Shown: positions 1-10,813, counted from the first letter of the stretch. The stretch is DNA of 64,000 nt from Oscarella lobularis (GCF_947507565.1 NC_089177.1:3532648-3596647), one strand, 5' to 3'. Numbers and translations are program-made. Notes: generated from the sequence alone by a model not told the origin.

Positions 1-2548
1 TGGATTTCACTAAAATAGGATGGTCGAGTTGACGGTGATGATGGGCCGCCCGTGTGGCCGGCGATATACTACTGCATGCGTTGTGGAGATTTGGATGCTG
101 CTGTACAAATTGCCATTAAAATGAGGTGAGTATGTTACTTAAATGTTTACGAATCGCATATAAATTTAACGCTTGTTTTGGGGTGTGTCTTTAGAAGCAC
201 ATTAGGGGATTTTACGAATTTCATGCAGGAATACGCTCGGTGTATGGAAAAGGGCGAGAGGTAAGTCATTCCTCGGATGAATTCCGTTGGAGGTGACGTA
301 AGCAATTTTTTAGGTTGCCGGCGCCTGCTTTGAATAGGATTAGAACGCTTTATAGAAAGTCGATTCGCACGCATCCCGATCCCTTCAAAAAGTAGAAATT
401 TGTCGCTTTGTTGATAGACGTAAATATGTGAGTATTAGAGCCGTGTACTGCGTGATTGGCTGTTGTGAACCGGAAAATAATCATTCGGATGTCGCCGTCA
501 AAACGGACGACTACATGTGGATCAAAGTATGTTTTATATGAGAATCTTTTTTTGAGGCGGATATTGTTTTTCTTTGCAGCTGTCTCAGGTGCAGCCAAAC
601 AGCGAAGGATTGCACGCGGCGAAGTCGGAGGATCATATGTCACTTGCCCAATTGCAGTCTACTCTGCTCGAAGAATACGGTGCAGTAGACTCGTTTTTTT
701 TAAAAAAAAATTCCATATAACAAGAGTCGCTCTCTGTAGGCGAGTTGCACTTCAAAGCCGCCCAAATGCCTCTCCTCTACTTTCGCGTCCTCCTACTCAG
801 CCTTCAATTCGAAGCGGTACGTAACCTGTTATCATATGGGGTAGCCAAAACCAGTCGAGCCACAGGTGGCCATAGCAACGAACTAACGGTTGTTGTCGCA
901 GGCGTTGGAATTCCTATCGCGCGTCGAACAGCATCGATCGCACGCCGTTCACTTTGCCATCGCTCTCCACGACGCCGGCGTTTTGAACGCGAGCGAGAGC
1001 ATTCAAGCGCCACTTCGTAATAATTTACGCACACGCGCGCGCGCGCGCGTGCAATTTCACGTCAAAATTTTCACCAGTTGATCGAGACGACGCGGACGAG
1101 CCGCGCTTCAATTTGGCTCAACTCGTCGTACGCTACACGCATAAATTCGCCGCCACGGATCCCCGCGAAGCGCTTCAATACTATTACGTACTCAAGTCGG
1201 TTCTGTGCGGTTCAGCGCAAACAAAGTTAGGCTAATGCATACATCTCTATATACGTCAGAGAATTCAAGTCGCCTCGAGGCAAAGCCGATCTGTTTGTTC
1301 AATGCGTTAGCGAGCTTGTTCTGGAAACAAGAGAGGTCTGGTGCATGAACTGATTCTATTATAGTCCCAAATGGAAGTGTGATCGTGTTTTTTTAGTTTG
1401 AAACGCTTCTCGGTCGTTTGGAATCGGACGGGAGTCGTAAGGTAGTGTAGAGACATGATTGATTGATGGATCATACTTGGCATGCTTCGCATTCCAGCCG
1501 GGTTGCATTGACAGATTCAAAGTGAACGTTCAGGAAATTATCGACGTCGTCGCGACAGACGCCGAAACGAATGGGCTCTTTGAAGACGCCGTTCGTCTCT
1601 ACGATCTCGCCCACGTAAGTGAAAAAATGAAGATGCCGCGGCGGTTTTTTTTACAACTCGCGCGTTTTTATTAGAAACACGACGAAACGCTTCGAACGTT
1701 GAACGGATTACTAAGCCAGGTTTATAGATAGCACATCAGAAATTAGGCTCTAGGAGATCGCGATTCTTCCGCGCGCAGGTCGTCGCATTGCCGCCTGGCG
1801 GCGATCAATCAAAACGAAATCGTTTGAAAGGGTTAGGAAAAGCGATTGCGAATAGGTGCGCGTTCGATAGACGACGAAAAAGGGGGGACTATACATGTAT
1901 AGCGCTATTTTTTTACAGGTACAAAGCGCTGGGTCATTCGGCGACGAATCATCGTTTGAGCACTTTTTATCTTCTCGCCGATCTGCTCGACTTCTTTGAT
2001 TTGTGTTTTGCCAATCAAAGACGAAAGGCGCTCGCGGTGAGAATTGAGTATTGTTTGGTTCGCGTTGCGTGCACGCTCGTTTTTTTTTTCTTTTTACAGT
2101 CGCTGCGCGACTTGAAGCTTTTGCCTTTCGACGCTGACGAAGTGGAAGCGAAACTCGCGAATTTTCGCCAATTGTCCGACGAAATTCGTCACAATTTGTC
2201 GGACATTCTATTAGCCGCTATGAATCTTCTCTACGGCGGCTACAAGGAAGCGAAGTAAGTTCTTTTTGTTTCCTCTTCGCGAAGAAAGAATGATGTGCGA
2301 ATCATATTCCCCCCCCAGATCGGCCCTTCGAAGTCCAATGCGCGATAATAGCAGCGCTCTTCACCAAGTGCGTGACCGCGCGTTGCTTTTCTCACCTTTA
2401 TACGCGAACGGGTGGGGTTTTTTTCTAGCATTTGACCGATTTGCGTCGCCAAGCGCGTGCTCTGATCACGTTCGCCGGCCTCGTTCCGTATCGAATGCCT
2501 GGCGACACGAACGCGCGACTCGTCCGACTGGAAGCGCTAATGAACTGA
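1..2548 (+). CDS. NUP93: Nucleoporin Nup93, C-terminal part (5' end outside window)
   Basis: Nup93 is the linker nucleoporin of the inner ring of the nuclear pore complex. At least ten short exons are visible. The first opens after an AG near position 19 and reads [17 protein letters not shown]. The next ones carry [20 protein letters not shown], the segment [17 protein letters not shown] and [10 protein letters not shown], all close to vertebrate Nup93 in the same order. Later exons carry [16 protein letters not shown]-type sequence (1560-1615), [14 protein letters not shown] (1955-2000) and [16 protein letters not shown] (2180-2230). The last exon ends [10 protein letters not shown] with stop TGA at 2546-2548, where the vertebrate protein also ends. 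Introns are mostly 50-90 bp. The N-terminal half lies left of the window. The gene is convergent with the nuclear receptor at 2873; an AATAAA near 2790 probably ends its transcript. Identity is very secure; some internal exon limits are approximate. Confidence 0.95.
1026..1052. repeat. Alternating CG/CA dinucleotide tract in a NUP93 intron
   Basis: An uninterrupted alternating purine-pyrimidine run (ACGCACACGCGCG..., about 25 bp) lies in an intron of NUP93. Such tracts can adopt the Z-DNA form. Confidence 0.8.
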
Positions 2549-2872
2549 AAGGGCAAGGTACTAAGGGGGAAAGGGAATGGGGGGGTGCATGCACGAGCGG
2601 CATTACGCCAAACTATGCAAAACGGAAGTTCAAAGTCTAGAGTGTACGCACGAGAAATCGCCAAAAAAAAGTTGTCGGTAAAAACTTGCCTAAACACGAA
2701 AGAAATCGAAACGCCAGCAAAAAAACACGGAAGACGAAACATCCAAAAGAGACAACGTGACAAAAAACAGACAAAACGAAACGAAAACGACAATAAATGT
2801 CTAGTATGAACCGACTAACTTTAAACGATTTCGATAGTCGTTTTTTGCCGTCGCCGTCACCGCTCCCTCTCC
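2549..2872. other. Convergent intergenic interval NUP93 / HNF4-like receptor
   Basis: This is the 3' flank of both neighbours. It is A-rich on the + strand and contains AATAAA near 2790, suited to end NUP93. The open frames here show no protein-like composition and no conserved domain, so I see no gene. Confidence 0.6.
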
Positions 2873-5628
2873 TCAATTGAAAGAAGAATAATCTGCCGGT
2901 CCTCCCGTCGGACCAACGTTCGTCGGCTGAGACGGGGTCGTTAGCGGCGACGTGGAGGGGGCGGACGACGGCGACGGCGAGTAGTCGGAATCAATCATTT
3001 CCAAAATGAAACTGTCAACGCGAAAGCTTCCTTGGATCGGATTCTGCCATATGTATTTAATTGATTCGCGACTGATGGAGCGAATGGAGGCGAGACGGAG
3101 GAGAATGCGAGCGAAACGTTGAGGCCGATCGGGATATTGGCCCTTGATGTAGTCCTCGAGCGAGGCGAGAGTTTGATTCTGCAAGTTTTCGATTCGAAGC
3201 GGTTCGCGCAGGTTGACCACATCTAAAGCGGCAAGGGAGGGAAGCGGCGGGGGAGGGAGAGGGAAAGAGGGGGGGAAGGGGAGGGGGGAAAATCAAATGT
3301 TATCGGAATTGGCAGGAATAATGCAGATGGAGAGGCGGGAACTCACCGCAGTTGAACAGGACGATTGATTTGAGACAGGCCATTTCCGCCTGATCCACGT
3401 CCATCAATTTGAATGGTTTGACGACTTCGTCAATGATGCGACCGACCAGACGGCCTATCTCGGGATTACTGGCGCTGGATAAGTTGCTGAAAATAAGAAT
3501 AAGAAATATAGGGGTAGGCGATCTTTTTTTTTTTTCCCCCACTACCGATGAAGTGCCGTTCCGTTGGCGAGAACGATTGTGTCGTCGAGCGGCGAATAGC
3601 GAAGAGCCATGCGCAACATGAGCAATTCGCTCCAAGCGGACTTGAGCAGACGCACCTGATCGTCGAGACAGAGACTGATGAAACTCGGCAACATCTTCGC
3701 CCACTCGATGAGAAGATACATCTGATACTTGGTCGATTCCATGACGTCCTGATAACCGCCCACTCGGGTCGTATCAATAGAAACGCCGTTCTCCGAGAAG
3801 GCGTCTTCGGCGGCGAGCAGAACGGGCAGCGTAATTCGATTTTCATCGGCGTAGTAGACGGGCGGCACTTCGGGATGGTAAGGAGCCGAGAAACCGGGCG
3901 TCGGAACGAACACCGGCTGCGTGTGTTTGTTCTTTGCCGTTCGCTCTTCTTGCACGGCTAATTAGAAGGGAACGCGCGTAAGGGTTTCGTTGCGTAAATT
4001 CTAGGCGGGTCTATCTGTCAAAATCGTCACTCTTAGCTTCCTCGTAAACAGTCTTAGCTTCCTACTATGCAGGGAATCCTTATCGAAAAGGGCGCCGAGC
4101 AAATAAGCAACACGAGACCGGATCTCGGTCCACTGCTGCGCGCACGTGACCCCGAGCCCTCTCTTTCCCCCCCGTTTCCGGCTACTTACCTTCTTTTTTC
4201 ATTCCCGTTCGCAGGCACTTTTGCAGACGACAAAATTGGCATCGATTGCGCGTGTGCTTCTCGACGGGACAGTCGCGACTGTTTCGACACGAATAGCGCG
4301 CGTTCTGCCGGACGGAGCGCCGGAAGAAGCTCTTGCACGCCTCGCAGCTCACCACACCAAAATGTTTTCCAGACGACTTATCACCGCAGACCAGACACAG
4401 TTGATCTTCGGGACTCGCCGGATTCGTCGCTAGCATAACGAAGAAATAAAAAGATAGATCACGGTAACAACTTAAAGGGCGGATACTGGGGCGACAACCC
4501 TTGCTACTATCAACGGGGGTCCCCAATATTATACCGTGGGCAAAATACCAGCTGAACATCGAATTCAGCTGATTGTACGATTTGAAATTGGCTTGTAGAG
4601 CCTTAGCCAATAGGGAATCGGCAACGGGACGGGTAGACGACGGCGGCGGCGGTGGTGGTCGGTACGAAACATTGTAGTAGGGAGGCGGCGGCGAGCGAGG
4701 GGTTAGTAGTAAATCTTGTACGAACGGTGACGGCGGCGACGGTGGCGGGCGGGGGGAAAATATGTCTTGTATGAACGACGACGGCGGCGGCGACGGGGAG
4801 AAGGGTGGCGGCGGCGGTAGCGAGGAGCCCGTGGCCATTCGATCTGAAGCCATGGAACGAGTGCGGATCAACTGCGCGAGCGTGCACGTATAGGGCGCTG
4901 CATGCGAGCCTCCACGTCCTATGACGTCTGCGACGGGGGTTTATATATGTACGCTGATCGTCGATCGCGTGGGTTGTGTCATCGGCAATTTGATTTTCGT
5001 AGGACACGCCTATTGTTGCGCGTTGACGCGCTCTCTCGCGTTCGATTCGAAGAATCAGCTGACAGGATGCACCCCTCTTCCTCTATCGTATGGGTGAAAG
5101 GAAGGAAGGAAGGAAGGATCTAGGCTAGCCCACGCGCCCGGTCTCGCGAATCTAATTGATTACGAGAAATGGTTCGCTTCTCTTTTGAGTGACCTCACCG
5201 GGAAAAATGCCCACCGAGGGGAAACTTCTGCGGGTCACGTGCTACGGTAATTTGTTTTCATCTCCCCTATCCTTTCGCCGGTTGGAGAAATAGTACTACA
5301 GTGTATAGCGCGGCGTTTGCGTGTCGTCACAAGCGCGTACATCCCCCTTAGTACTACAGTACTAGACTTTCGGTTTTCGAGACTCACATGTAGACGACAG
5401 TCGTTCCGGCGATCGCGATTGCTTCGGTTGCGGCGGGCTCGGCGACATCGACGTCGTCGCATTCTTTGGTGTGGTCACTTCGTCGTTATCAATCAAACCT
5501 GATAGATCGGTCGACGGCGAAAACGATTGAGATGAGAGACGCGATAGTGTGTCGTCATCGAAGAGAGGTTCGTCGCCGGAGACCATGAGTTCCGGAATGC
5601 GATCTAGATCTTCCAACGGGACGTCCAT
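2873..5628 (-). CDS. HNF4-like nuclear receptor (NR2A-type)
   Basis: This is a ligand-regulated or constitutive DNA-binding transcription factor. Five exons join in frame: 5388-5628 (start ATG, N-terminal acidic/Ser-rich region), 4190-4429 (DNA-binding domain), 3546-3957, 3347-3486 and 2873-3222 (ligand-binding domain). They predict 460 residues. The DNA-binding domain has all eight zinc cysteines with canonical spacing and P-box CEACKS. The ligand-binding domain has the helix 3-5 signature [10 protein letters not shown]...LDDQVRLL, then [20 protein letters not shown] and [17 protein letters not shown], a pattern closest to HNF4. The AF-2 helix FILEMI keeps its glutamate. A Pro/Ser-rich tail of about 25 residues follows. 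An alternative first exon at 4535-4853 has the same splice phase and would give 486 residues. The gene is divergent from a second nuclear receptor 358 bp away. The class assignment rests on the ligand-binding domain only. Confidence 0.93.
4535..4853 (-). CDS. Alternative first coding exon of the HNF4-like receptor
   Basis: This open segment starts with ATG at 4853 ([18 protein letters not shown]) and is strongly Pro/Ser-rich with three similar blocks ending in short hydrophobic pieces (FIQDIF, FVQDLL). It ends ...FSWYFAHG at a GTATAA donor at 4534. It leaves one codon base over, exactly as the upstream exon 5388-5628 does, so both can splice to the DNA-binding exon at 4429. It would give a receptor with a different N-terminal activation region, from a promoter inside the first intron. 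Transcript evidence is lacking, and the donor sequence is weak. Confidence 0.5.
5097..5118 (+). repeat. GGAA tetranucleotide repeat
   Basis: About five GGAA units lie within the first intron of the HNF4-like receptor, upstream of its alternative first exon. GGAA is also the core of ETS-family binding sites. Confidence 0.7.
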
Positions 5629-5986
5629 CGCTAGAGACGCTTAGCGAAAGCCTCCAAATACTCGTACAGCGACGAGTCCTGACGTTAGCGTGCGTCGAAT
5701 GGGAGAGAGCATTCTCTGTGCATTGTTCACTAATCAGATTAAATTTGTAAGTCGTGTTGTGGAGTTTTAGCATAAAATTAGCCATATTCTATAGCTCTAC
5801 ACGAATTCTAAGATAATGTGTTCGGTTGGAGCCCCTGCGAAAGCTTGGCAAATTGCTAGAAACCGATTTTATACGGGATACCCATAGAAGCTGGTATGTG
5901 TGACGTGGGGGAACGTCATACGTCGCCATCTTTGACGGCACCAGCGTAGGTAGAGCGAACGCCCGTCGAATAACGAACCACCCGAG
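5629..5986. promoter_or_regulatory. Shared promoter interval of two divergent nuclear receptor genes
   Basis: The 358 bp between the start codons at 5628 (minus) and 5987 (plus) must hold both 5' UTRs and promoters. I see no clear TATA box near either start. ACGTCATACG-type and CACGTCCC elements occur, but none can be assigned with confidence. Confidence 0.55.
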
Positions 5987-8014
5987 ATGTCGTCTGAAAA
6001 GAGTCTCGGTAAGAAACACCTATCGCGTTCCTCTGGGGCCGATAGCAGCGGACCTAACGAAGAGATAAAAATTTTTTCCACCCGAAAGGAGTCGGCTACG
6101 ACATCGAAGGACCGATCGTCGTTCCCTTCGAGCAATCGCATCTAACGGGGGGAGGAGGCGGTGGAGGAGCCGTCCATCAGCAGCAACGGGCGCTTTCGGC
6201 GAGTTCGCCGCGACGAAGTCGCAGCGTGACGCCAGAACGCCCGTCCGTCTGCACGGTGTGCGGCGACGACTCGCCGGGCATACGCAAGCACTACGGCGCG
6301 ATTAGCTGCGAAGCGTGCAAGTGTTTCTTTCGTCGAAGCGTTCAAATGACCAAGCGATACACGTGCAATTACAACGGAAAGTGCCCTATCGGCGAAGACA
6401 AGCGAATTCGGCACTGGTGCCAGAAATGCCGATTTCAAAAATGTCTCGAAGTGGGAATGCGCGTCGAAGGTAAATTAGCGCGCGCGCCTCCCCCGCGCGA
6501 AAATCACGCTCTCGTGTAATTAGCCGTAAAACTTCATCGCGCTTCGGTGGCGGGAAACAGTCGCCCGTCGTCGCCGAGTCGGACGCCGACGAACGTTTCT
6601 CCAGTTCGCCAGCAACCGCCCGTCTCCGTGGCGTCCGCATTCAACGCTTTTCATTTCAATGCGACGGGCGATTCGCGAATCGCCGCCGCTGCGAACCATC
6701 TGACTCCGCCAGCGGGAAACGGCGTCGTGCCGCCAGTTGATCATCTCATGCCGGTATAAACGCGTTATACGGGACGCGTAGAATATTTCTTTCATTCCCT
6801 CCCCTTTCCCGCCCACCTCCCCCCACAGTACTGCGACATCAAAGCGGAGGACGTCGACGACTATATGATGCATTCGGCGGTGAGCGAGTGTCTCACGACG
6901 CCCACCGTCGTTCTTCAGCCGACCGATAGCGCGCACGCTACCCCGCAGCACACGCCTCTCCACAGCGCGCACAACACGCCCATGCACAGTCACCACGCGA
7001 GTCCGCACGCGAGTCCCGTCCCGTCGCCAAGTCCCGCACCCTCGCCGAGACTTCATTCGCCTCACTCGGCGCACGTTCAAACCGGCGGCGGCGATGTAAC
7101 GAGAAAAAAAACGAAACAAGCGAAAAAAATTTAAATTACGAATTTTAGGGTTTTGATTTGGAGGCTTTCATGCATCATTCCCAGATGGCGGCGAGCGCGC
7201 ATTCGCCCGGCTCGCCGCACAGCGAACACCTGGCGAGAACTGAAGAAGTCCTCGACTCGTTCAAACAACGCATCATCTTTCTCTTTCACTGGGCGAAAAC
7301 CGTCGAAGGATTCGATCGGCTCTTTCCTTTGGATCAGAAAGCGTTACTACGAGCTTCTGTCGTGCAAATCGTCATGCTGGGCTTAGCCTTGAGATCTGCG
7401 AAATTAGAGGGTTTGCTAAGGAGAGAGAGAAATGTGGATTTTCTTTATTCTTTCCTTCTCTAGGTGCTCTTCAGCTTCATACGGGAAAGCTTCTTGAACC
7501 GGGTCACGAAAATTCGGGTGTTGCCGCAGTGACGGCAATGACGTTGTCGAAAATTTCAGGAGCCGTCAAACTGCTCGTAATCGACGACAGGGAGTGGGCT
7601 CTATTGAAGGAAATTCTCCTATTCAACCCAGGCGAGATGAGAATAAATAAATAAATAAATAAATAAATAACCTTCTTGATTAATTTTTTGCTTATAGAAG
7701 CGAATGGGGTTCGCAATGCAATGCTCGTTCGCGAAGAACGTCGAAAACGACACATCGCCTTGCTCGAGTACACGCAACATAAAGGCGACATCGGACGATT
7801 CGGCGAACTGATGCTTCTCCTTCCGCCGCTCGTCGAGCTGGGCGCCGAAGTGGTGGAACAACTTCGTCTGGAACAGTTCGTCAACGAAGGAGAGACGCGA
7901 ATCGACGCCTCTCTTCTCATGTCGATTATGAACGGCGATCACTATTTGCTACAGAGTCAGGAGGAGGTGAGCTGGCCGCCGAGAATTCGAGACGAGAGTC
8001 AGATGTTTCAGTAA
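5987..8014 (+). CDS. Nuclear receptor with unusual zinc-finger spacing
   Basis: Exons: 5987-6008, about 6088-6469 (Gly-rich N-terminus and DNA-binding domain), 6524-6753, 6829-7095, about 7149-7411, about 7469-7631 and about 7698-8014. The DNA-binding domain begins SVCTVCGDDSPGIRKHYG, has P-box CEACKC, and ends FQKCLEVGMRVE. Compared with the canonical domain, each of two finger loops is two residues longer. A long hinge follows, rich in Pro, Ser and His (6829-7095). The ligand-binding domain has HWAKTVEGFDRLFPLDQKALL, then FNPEANGVRNAML and RFGELMLLLPPL, all typical nuclear receptor helices. The putative AF-2 region reads SLLMSIM, without the usual glutamate. The intron after the DNA-binding domain sits at the same place and phase as in the divergent HNF4-like gene. 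One intron (7632-7697) appears to use a GC donor. The protein is related to NR2-type receptors; the subfamily is uncertain. Confidence 0.92.
7642..7670 (+). repeat. AAAT tetranucleotide repeat in a receptor intron
   Basis: Seven AAAT units occur just inside the GC-donor intron of the + strand nuclear receptor gene. Confidence 0.85.
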
Positions 8015-8157
8015 GTTGAAAAAAAAAGGGGGAGGGGGGACGATCGGGTGGTGAGTGAAATCTTGAGTGTTTGTTTCTTTATTAGCACTTTAGTTTAGTA
8101 CTCTAGTGCACCGGTTTCTTTTACGTGGTGTCGTGCGTTTGTTAGGTCTAGGGTGTG

Positions 8158-8179
8158 ATTATTATTATTATTATTATTG
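8158..8179 (+). repeat. ATT trinucleotide repeat
   Basis: Seven ATT units lie in the likely 3' UTR of the + strand nuclear receptor, between its stop at 8014 and the convergent SNAPC2 gene at 8292. I see nothing else in this 277 bp interval. Confidence 0.8.
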
Positions 8180-8291
8180 TTAGTGATTTTAGAATGACTT
8201 TTGCTAATAGACTGCGTCTGTGTGTAAATAGCGGACCCTCAGTTTGTTTTTGTTCTTTCTGTGCCTTTGTCTCCCGATATGCGTTAATTCA

Positions 8292-9419
8292 CTATTTCTG
8301 TTTCTGATTTGGTGTTAGCAGACGAATTGGAATTTTGAAGGGGTTGAACAGCTGAAAGGATTCGGCGGCGGTGCTCGGTTCGTCTGGCATCGCAGCACTT
8401 CCTCCCTCCTCCTCCTTGTCCGCCTGACTGGTGGCGCTCCTGTACGCGTTCCGTAAAAGGGTACACTGGGTGCTAATGCATCGACTTTGCAGAAACGAGA
8501 GGAGATCTTGAACGAGGTCTAAAAGCACTACTGACTCTAAACATAAGAAATAATTAATTTCTTATTTTTGGCATCTGTGTAAGTAACCTACCAACAGGCT
8601 CAATATCAGGTATGGCATCACCTTGCAGTAAGGCCCCAAGGTAGGCATATATTGTATCATAGTTAGGTGTAGCTAGTATCAGAACAATCAGATTTACCCT
8701 CGTAATTTTTTTACACATACCAACATCTAGTTTCTGTCTAGGTTCTGCTGCTGCGATGGTCAAGAGCTGCGTAAGAGGTACAGGTGATAGAGGGAGGGGG
8801 AGGGACCCTTGTTTTTAATTACCTGGGCAAAGCATTTGCGTGTCAGAACGTTGGAAGAGTGAGATCCCAGTTGTTCGGCCGCTGCAAGCCATTCCTATAC
8901 ACAGAGTCCACATTTTTAACTATGCATATATCGATGACTTGCGTCAATGGGCTGTCGCTTGTCGCTGCGGTTGCTGTCCAATTTCATCTGCTTTGCTAAA
9001 GAAAGCATTATTTTAAGGTGCGCTGTAGCTGAGCAGAATATGTACCCCTCTGAGTAATCCGCTTTACATAGACTTTCACCTGTTTGAAACAGAAAATTTC
9101 ATCATTTAATTAGACCCTCCCCGTAGAATCCGGGACTCGCCTCGTCCATCGGTTTGGTTCCCACACGCTTCTGGAGTGCTCTCCAGTCGTAGCTGCACTT
9201 TGTCTTCGCACCTTGGCTATATGAAACAAAGGTAGGGCAAAAGATCCGATCGCTTGGCTAGTTTTCCTACATCGTTAGCCCTTCCAGCAGACGTTGCTTT
9301 TCTTTTTGGGTCCACTTTGTGCTGGGGCTGGGCTCAAAGGGGGCAGCTTTCTCGGTAGCGCGTCGCTTGCGGTCGCTGCGTCTTAGCGGCTGCGAGGGAC
9401 CGTCGCCGTCGCCGTTCAT
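8292..9419 (-). CDS. SNAPC2: snRNA-activating protein complex subunit 2
   Basis: SNAPC2 is a subunit of the complex that binds the proximal element of snRNA promoters for RNA polymerases II and III. The start ATG (9417-9419) opens a basic N-terminus followed by a SANT-like segment, TKWTQKEKQRLLEGL. Further exons give DWRALQKRVGTKP and VKVYVKRITQR, matching the vertebrate helix EIRVFLQQLKGR. Next comes CFAQLLTIAAAEPRQ, almost the vertebrate FSQVLTIAATEP. Then NYDTIYAYLGALL and ESVVLLDLVQDLLSFLQS match the DFEKIYKYLSSV and ESAVVLDLLMSLPE region. The last exon ends FQLFNPFKIPIRLL..., like the vertebrate LNPFLVPLELL. These matches are in the correct order. Splice sites in the middle (8840-9080) are tentative because several short introns fit. 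It lies only 89 bp downstream of the stop codon of RPRD1 on the same strand. Confidence 0.85.
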
Positions 9420-9508
9420 TTCGTCGAGGAGGCAAGTGCGCTAAGAGATTCACCTCACGTTCTTCGACTACGTCATGAAAAAAAAAAACTACCGGTAATT
9501 CTAAAATT

Positions 9509-10813
9509 CTAACTGAACAGATCTCCTACGGAAGGTAAGGGAGCAAGTCCGGCCGAGTTTCCAGGCAGTTGCGAGAGATCGGGAAGACTATCCAAGTGCG
9601 ACTGAAGCTGTTTTTTGACACCTTCCATCTGAGCCATTTTCTTCTTATGTTGCTACGCATAAGAAGAGAAAAATCGTAGCAGCACAAGGTAAAACCGCGC
9701 CCCCGTACCACCACTCTCTCTTCTGATTTTCCTATCTCCGCTTTGTGGTGTCTTATAGACGCTTTCAGCATTCCAATCATTTCCAGACGATCTTTCACCT
9801 CCGCATTCAGCTGTCGATTGTAGCGAGATAACAGCGACTCGGCATGTCGGACGTCTTTCCTAATGCGATCCAGTTCATCGCGATCTAATAAAAAAGGTAA
9901 ATTAAATAATTAATCGATTAAATAACGTACCATCTGCAGCTTTCTCGACGCTAGAGGAGCTAAAAATTTCTTCGGGTAAATTCGCGATTTCAAGTCGAAT
10001 TGTTGAATCGTGAGATGGGCAATTTTCTAGACTTTTCATTTTTTCCATGAGTCGCTACAAGGACGTCGTGGACTTTGTGTGTGTGTGTGTGTGTGTGTGT
10101 GCGTTTGACGTTGGCTGGGCTTACCATGACGTCACTCGATTCATCTCCTTCGCTTTCGTCGTCCACGCCTTCATCTAACTCCTCGAATTCAAATTCAAAT
10201 TCTTCTTCGACAATGCGAGCCTTTTTCTGAGGGGGCATCGGCGGCGTAAAGGGTGGCGTAAAGCCAATAGAAATAAAAAGGTAAAAATTAATAATTGATT
10301 GATATCAGGGTTTGGGAGTCACTTCTTGGTCTAAAGGAAGCAATTTGCTTCGCGGTGTAGATGCCCCGCTTCTCCCAGATATCTAGCACGTGGTTGGCCG
10401 CTTTTTCGACGCTGCTGTCGCAGAACCTAAATTATGTATTCAATAATGGTTACGGGGACCCCAAGTATCCCGTAAGTACTTGCACACGTTCTCGAACGCT
10501 TCGGCGAGAAAGGGAGCGAACTCGACGGCGTATTCGGCCCCCTTGCGCTTGCTATTCTGCACGATGTCGTTGGCCAGGTAGAGAAGGGTTAGCTTCTTAT
10601 TTTCCTTCGCTAAGCGCAGTGTTCTATCGCTTCTAGAAAGCGTTTCCTCGCTGCGGGAATTTTACCGCTAATGACTTCCTTGTGCCACGCTTCTACGATC
10701 GTCTTCGCGTGTTTGCGATTGTGCACGACCCACTGGGACAGCGTTTGAATACTCTGCTGCGACATGTTGAGCTCTTTGAGCTTCTTCTCGAAACTTTCAG
10801 GCGAGAAACTCAT
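9509..10813 (-). CDS. RPRD1: RPRD1-type CTD-interacting protein (CREPT/p15RS family)
   Basis: Family members bind the phosphorylated C-terminal domain of RNA polymerase II through an N-terminal CID domain and dimerise through a C-terminal coiled coil. The start at 10813 reads MSFSPESFEKKLKELNMSQQ and continues SIQTLSQWVVHNRKHA, as in RPRD1A/B. The next exon reads KLTLLYLANDIVQNSKRKG, the CID core. An acidic linker with repeated FEFEFEE follows (exon 10133-10220). The coiled-coil part includes RYNRQLNAEVKDRLEM. The end SLPDLSQLPGNSAGLAPLPS and VGDLFS stop (9509-9511) matches vertebrate RPRD1 almost residue for residue. An intron contains a long (TG)n repeat at 10076-10102. The gene is one ortholog for the vertebrate A/B pair, as far as can be judged. 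Confidence 0.95.
10076..10102 (+). repeat. (TG)n microsatellite in an RPRD1 intron
   Basis: Thirteen TG units lie in an RPRD1 intron (CA repeat on the coding strand), directly next to the exon that follows the acidic linker. Confidence 0.9.

Noticed and set aside
5362-5628. The N-terminal exon of the HNF4-like receptor as a separate small gene
   Set aside because: Its GTGAGT donor leaves one base that fits exactly the phase of the DNA-binding exon, so it is most simply the first exon.
8011-8014. CAG|TAAG at the end of the + strand nuclear receptor as a splice site
   Set aside because: The donor would need GT; TAA reads as a normal stop and the ligand-binding domain is already complete.
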